The translations under genes and the position numbers were made by a program. Positions 5,509-6,569 of a DNA stretch of 6,569 nt are shown here, piece by piece. Position 1 is the first letter of the stretch, and the number at the start of each line of letters is the position of its first letter. Origin of the DNA: Roseburia sp. CAG:309 (GTDB lineage: Bacteria > Bacillota > Clostridia > Lachnospirales > Lachnospiraceae); the NCBI GenBank assembly GCA_000434115.1, contig FR893976.1, positions 1-6,569 of the forward strand, in the 5' to 3' direction. The notes beneath the pieces were generated by a model. That model worked only from the letters and a program-made list of their open reading frames with translations. It made no database searches and was not told the DNA's origin.

Positions 5509-6312
5509 TTACAAAAAATGTCTTACAAGCAATAGTATAATGATATACACTACCACGATTCCCATAGCGAAGCCGTCTGCCTTCCGGTATTTGGGAGGTT
5601 TCATCTTCGTACGCCCTTCGCCGCCGCGGTAACATCTCGCCTCCATCGCCAGTGCAAGATCATAGGCACGTTTTGTTGCAGAGACGAGAAGCGGCACAAG
5701 GATCGAAACCATGCCTTTCAGCCTTTCGATCAGCTTTCCCTCTTCAAAATCCGCCCCTCTCGCACTCTGTGCGCGGATAATACGGTTGGCTTCTTCCAGC
5801 AGAATCGGGATAAAGCGCAGCGCAAGCGACATCATCATCGCGATATCATGCACCGGCACTTTGATCTTTTCCAACGGTTTCAAAAGCGCCTCAATGGCAT
5901 CCGTCAGTTTATTCGGTGTCGTTGTGTAAGTTAGCAGCGACGAACCAATGACAAGATAGGTCAGCCGGAGTGCCATAAAAGCTCCCCGCTTAATACCGCC
6001 GCTTGTGATCGATATAAATTTCCACTGAAACAGCACATCGCCTGCCTGCGTAAAAAACACATGGAAACACGCCGTAAATAAAAGCAAAAACAAGATTGGC
6101 TTTAACCCTTTCGTAATATAGCCAAGCGGCACATGGCTGAACGCAATGACTACACCAAGGAATACCGTAACTACTGCATACCCGGCAAAATTCTGAAATA
6201 AAAATAGGGAGATCAGATATAAGATCACCGCAATGATCTTCATGCGGGGATCCAGTCTGTGAATCTTTGATTCTACCGGATAATATTGTCCTATTGTAAT
6301 ATCTCGTAACAT
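5509..6312 (-). CDS. ecfT: ECF transporter transmembrane component EcfT
   Basis: EcfT is the membrane scaffold of energy-coupling factor transporters. It links the two ATPases EcfA1 and EcfA2 to exchangeable substrate-binding S proteins for vitamins and related micronutrients. The 267 residues match the family. Hydrophobic segments lie at about 26-40, 44-59, 70-88, 114-130, 200-212 and 248-264. The cytoplasmic coupling helices carry the expected motifs AQSARGADF (ARG at 184-186) and MEARCYRGG (ARC at 225-227, a known variant of the second ARG). LTDAIEALLKPL at 136-147 is also characteristic. The ATG directly follows the ecfA2 stop (TAAATG), with AAAAGGGGAG inside the ecfA2 3' end, so translation is coupled. 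The absence of an S component here fits a shared (group II) module serving several S proteins elsewhere. Confidence 0.96.
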   Translation of the reverse strand: MLRDITIGQYYPVESKIHRLDPRMKIIAVILYLISLFLFQNFAGYAVVTVFLGVVIAFSHVPLGYITKGLKPILFLLLFTACFHVFFTQAGDVLFQWKFISITSGGIKRGAFMALRLTYLVIGSSLLTYTTTPNKLTDAIEALLKPLEKIKVPVHDIAMMMSLALRFIPILLEEANRIIRAQSARGADFEEGKLIERLKGMVSILVPLLVSATKRAYDLALAMEARCYRGGEGRTKMKPPKYRKADGFAMGIVVVYIIILLLVRHFL

Positions 6313-6569
6313 TTATCTCTCCCCTTTTCGGTAAGCCAGAATAGCATCTGCCGCCTGTTTCACATTGATGGCATTGTGTGGAAGGCGGATTCCTTTTTTT
6401 GCCAGTCCCTCTACCACATATGTCACCTGCGGAGCAAGAATACCTATTTTTTCCAGTTCCTTGTAGTGAGAAAATACTTCTTCCGGCGTTCCATCGTACG
6501 CGATACAGCCGCTGTCCATAACGATCAGACGCTCGGCATATTTTCCCATATCCTCCATGCTGTGCGAAA
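6313..6569 (-). CDS. ecfA2: ECF transporter ATPase EcfA2, C-terminal 84 residues (partial)
   Basis: Only the C-terminal end of the gene is inside the window; it runs off the right edge. The visible sequence begins with SHSMEDMGKYAERL. This is the H-loop (switch histidine) region of an ABC ATPase and is typical of EcfA2 rather than EcfA1, which usually reads HDM. It continues with LIVMDSGCIAYDGTPEEVF, the usual post-H-loop strand and D-x-G-x-P-x-E-V-F motif, and then the ECF-specific C-terminal domain. Walker A, the signature motif and Walker B lie beyond the edge. With EcfA1 it would hydrolyse ATP to drive EcfT-linked uptake. Its TAA abuts the ecfT ATG. EcfA1 is expected further upstream, off the window. 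Confidence 0.92.
   Translation of the reverse strand, partial: SHSMEDMGKYAERLIVMDSGCIAYDGTPEEVFSHYKELEKIGILAPQVTYVVEGLAKKGIRLPHNAINVKQAADAILAYRKGER

Overview
The window looks like a chromosomal segment from a low-to-medium G+C Firmicute of the class Clostridia, most likely a Lachnospiraceae-type gut anaerobe. This is inferred from the gene order, strong AGGAGG-type ribosome binding sites, consensus sigma-A promoters and the protein sequences; no database search was possible. Every supported gene lies on the minus strand, so transcription runs from the high-numbered end to the low-numbered end.

In transcription order: (1) The C-terminal end of an ECF-transporter ATPase (ecfA2) abuts ecfT, followed closely by truA (tRNA pseudouridine synthase). 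An alpha/beta hydrolase overlaps the end of truA by 11 bases. These four appear to form one translationally coupled operon whose promoter lies outside the window. (2) A secreted protein gene with several fibronectin-III-like domains follows, with its own promoter and terminator. It carries an in-frame amber codon (codon 37) just after the signal peptide, while the remaining 379 codons are intact. (3) The ribosomal pair rplM-rpsI (L13-S9) follows, driven by a perfect TTGACA-N17-TATAAT promoter. Its roughly 130-nt leader begins with a long stem-loop at the predicted transcription start, likely the autoregulatory L13 leader. The operon ends in a strong palindromic terminator.

The order ecfA-ecfT-truA-rplM-rpsI is a widely conserved Firmicutes arrangement. 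Here the hydrolase and the fibronectin-like gene have been inserted between truA and rplM. Below rpsI the character changes. About 470 bases of non-coding DNA hold a G-poor imperfect tandem repeat (period about 41-45) and an AT-rich stretch that may be a decayed reading frame. Then come a HAD-family phosphatase and the start of an AT-rich gene for an AAA15-like P-loop ATPase, a family often found in defence or accessory loci, with its own promoter containing an inverted repeat.

The observations most worth checking are the amber codon in the fibronectin-like gene, the structured rplM leader, the unexplained repeat below rpsI, and the truncated AAA15 locus running off the left edge. I see no CRISPR array, tRNA, rRNA or insertion sequence.
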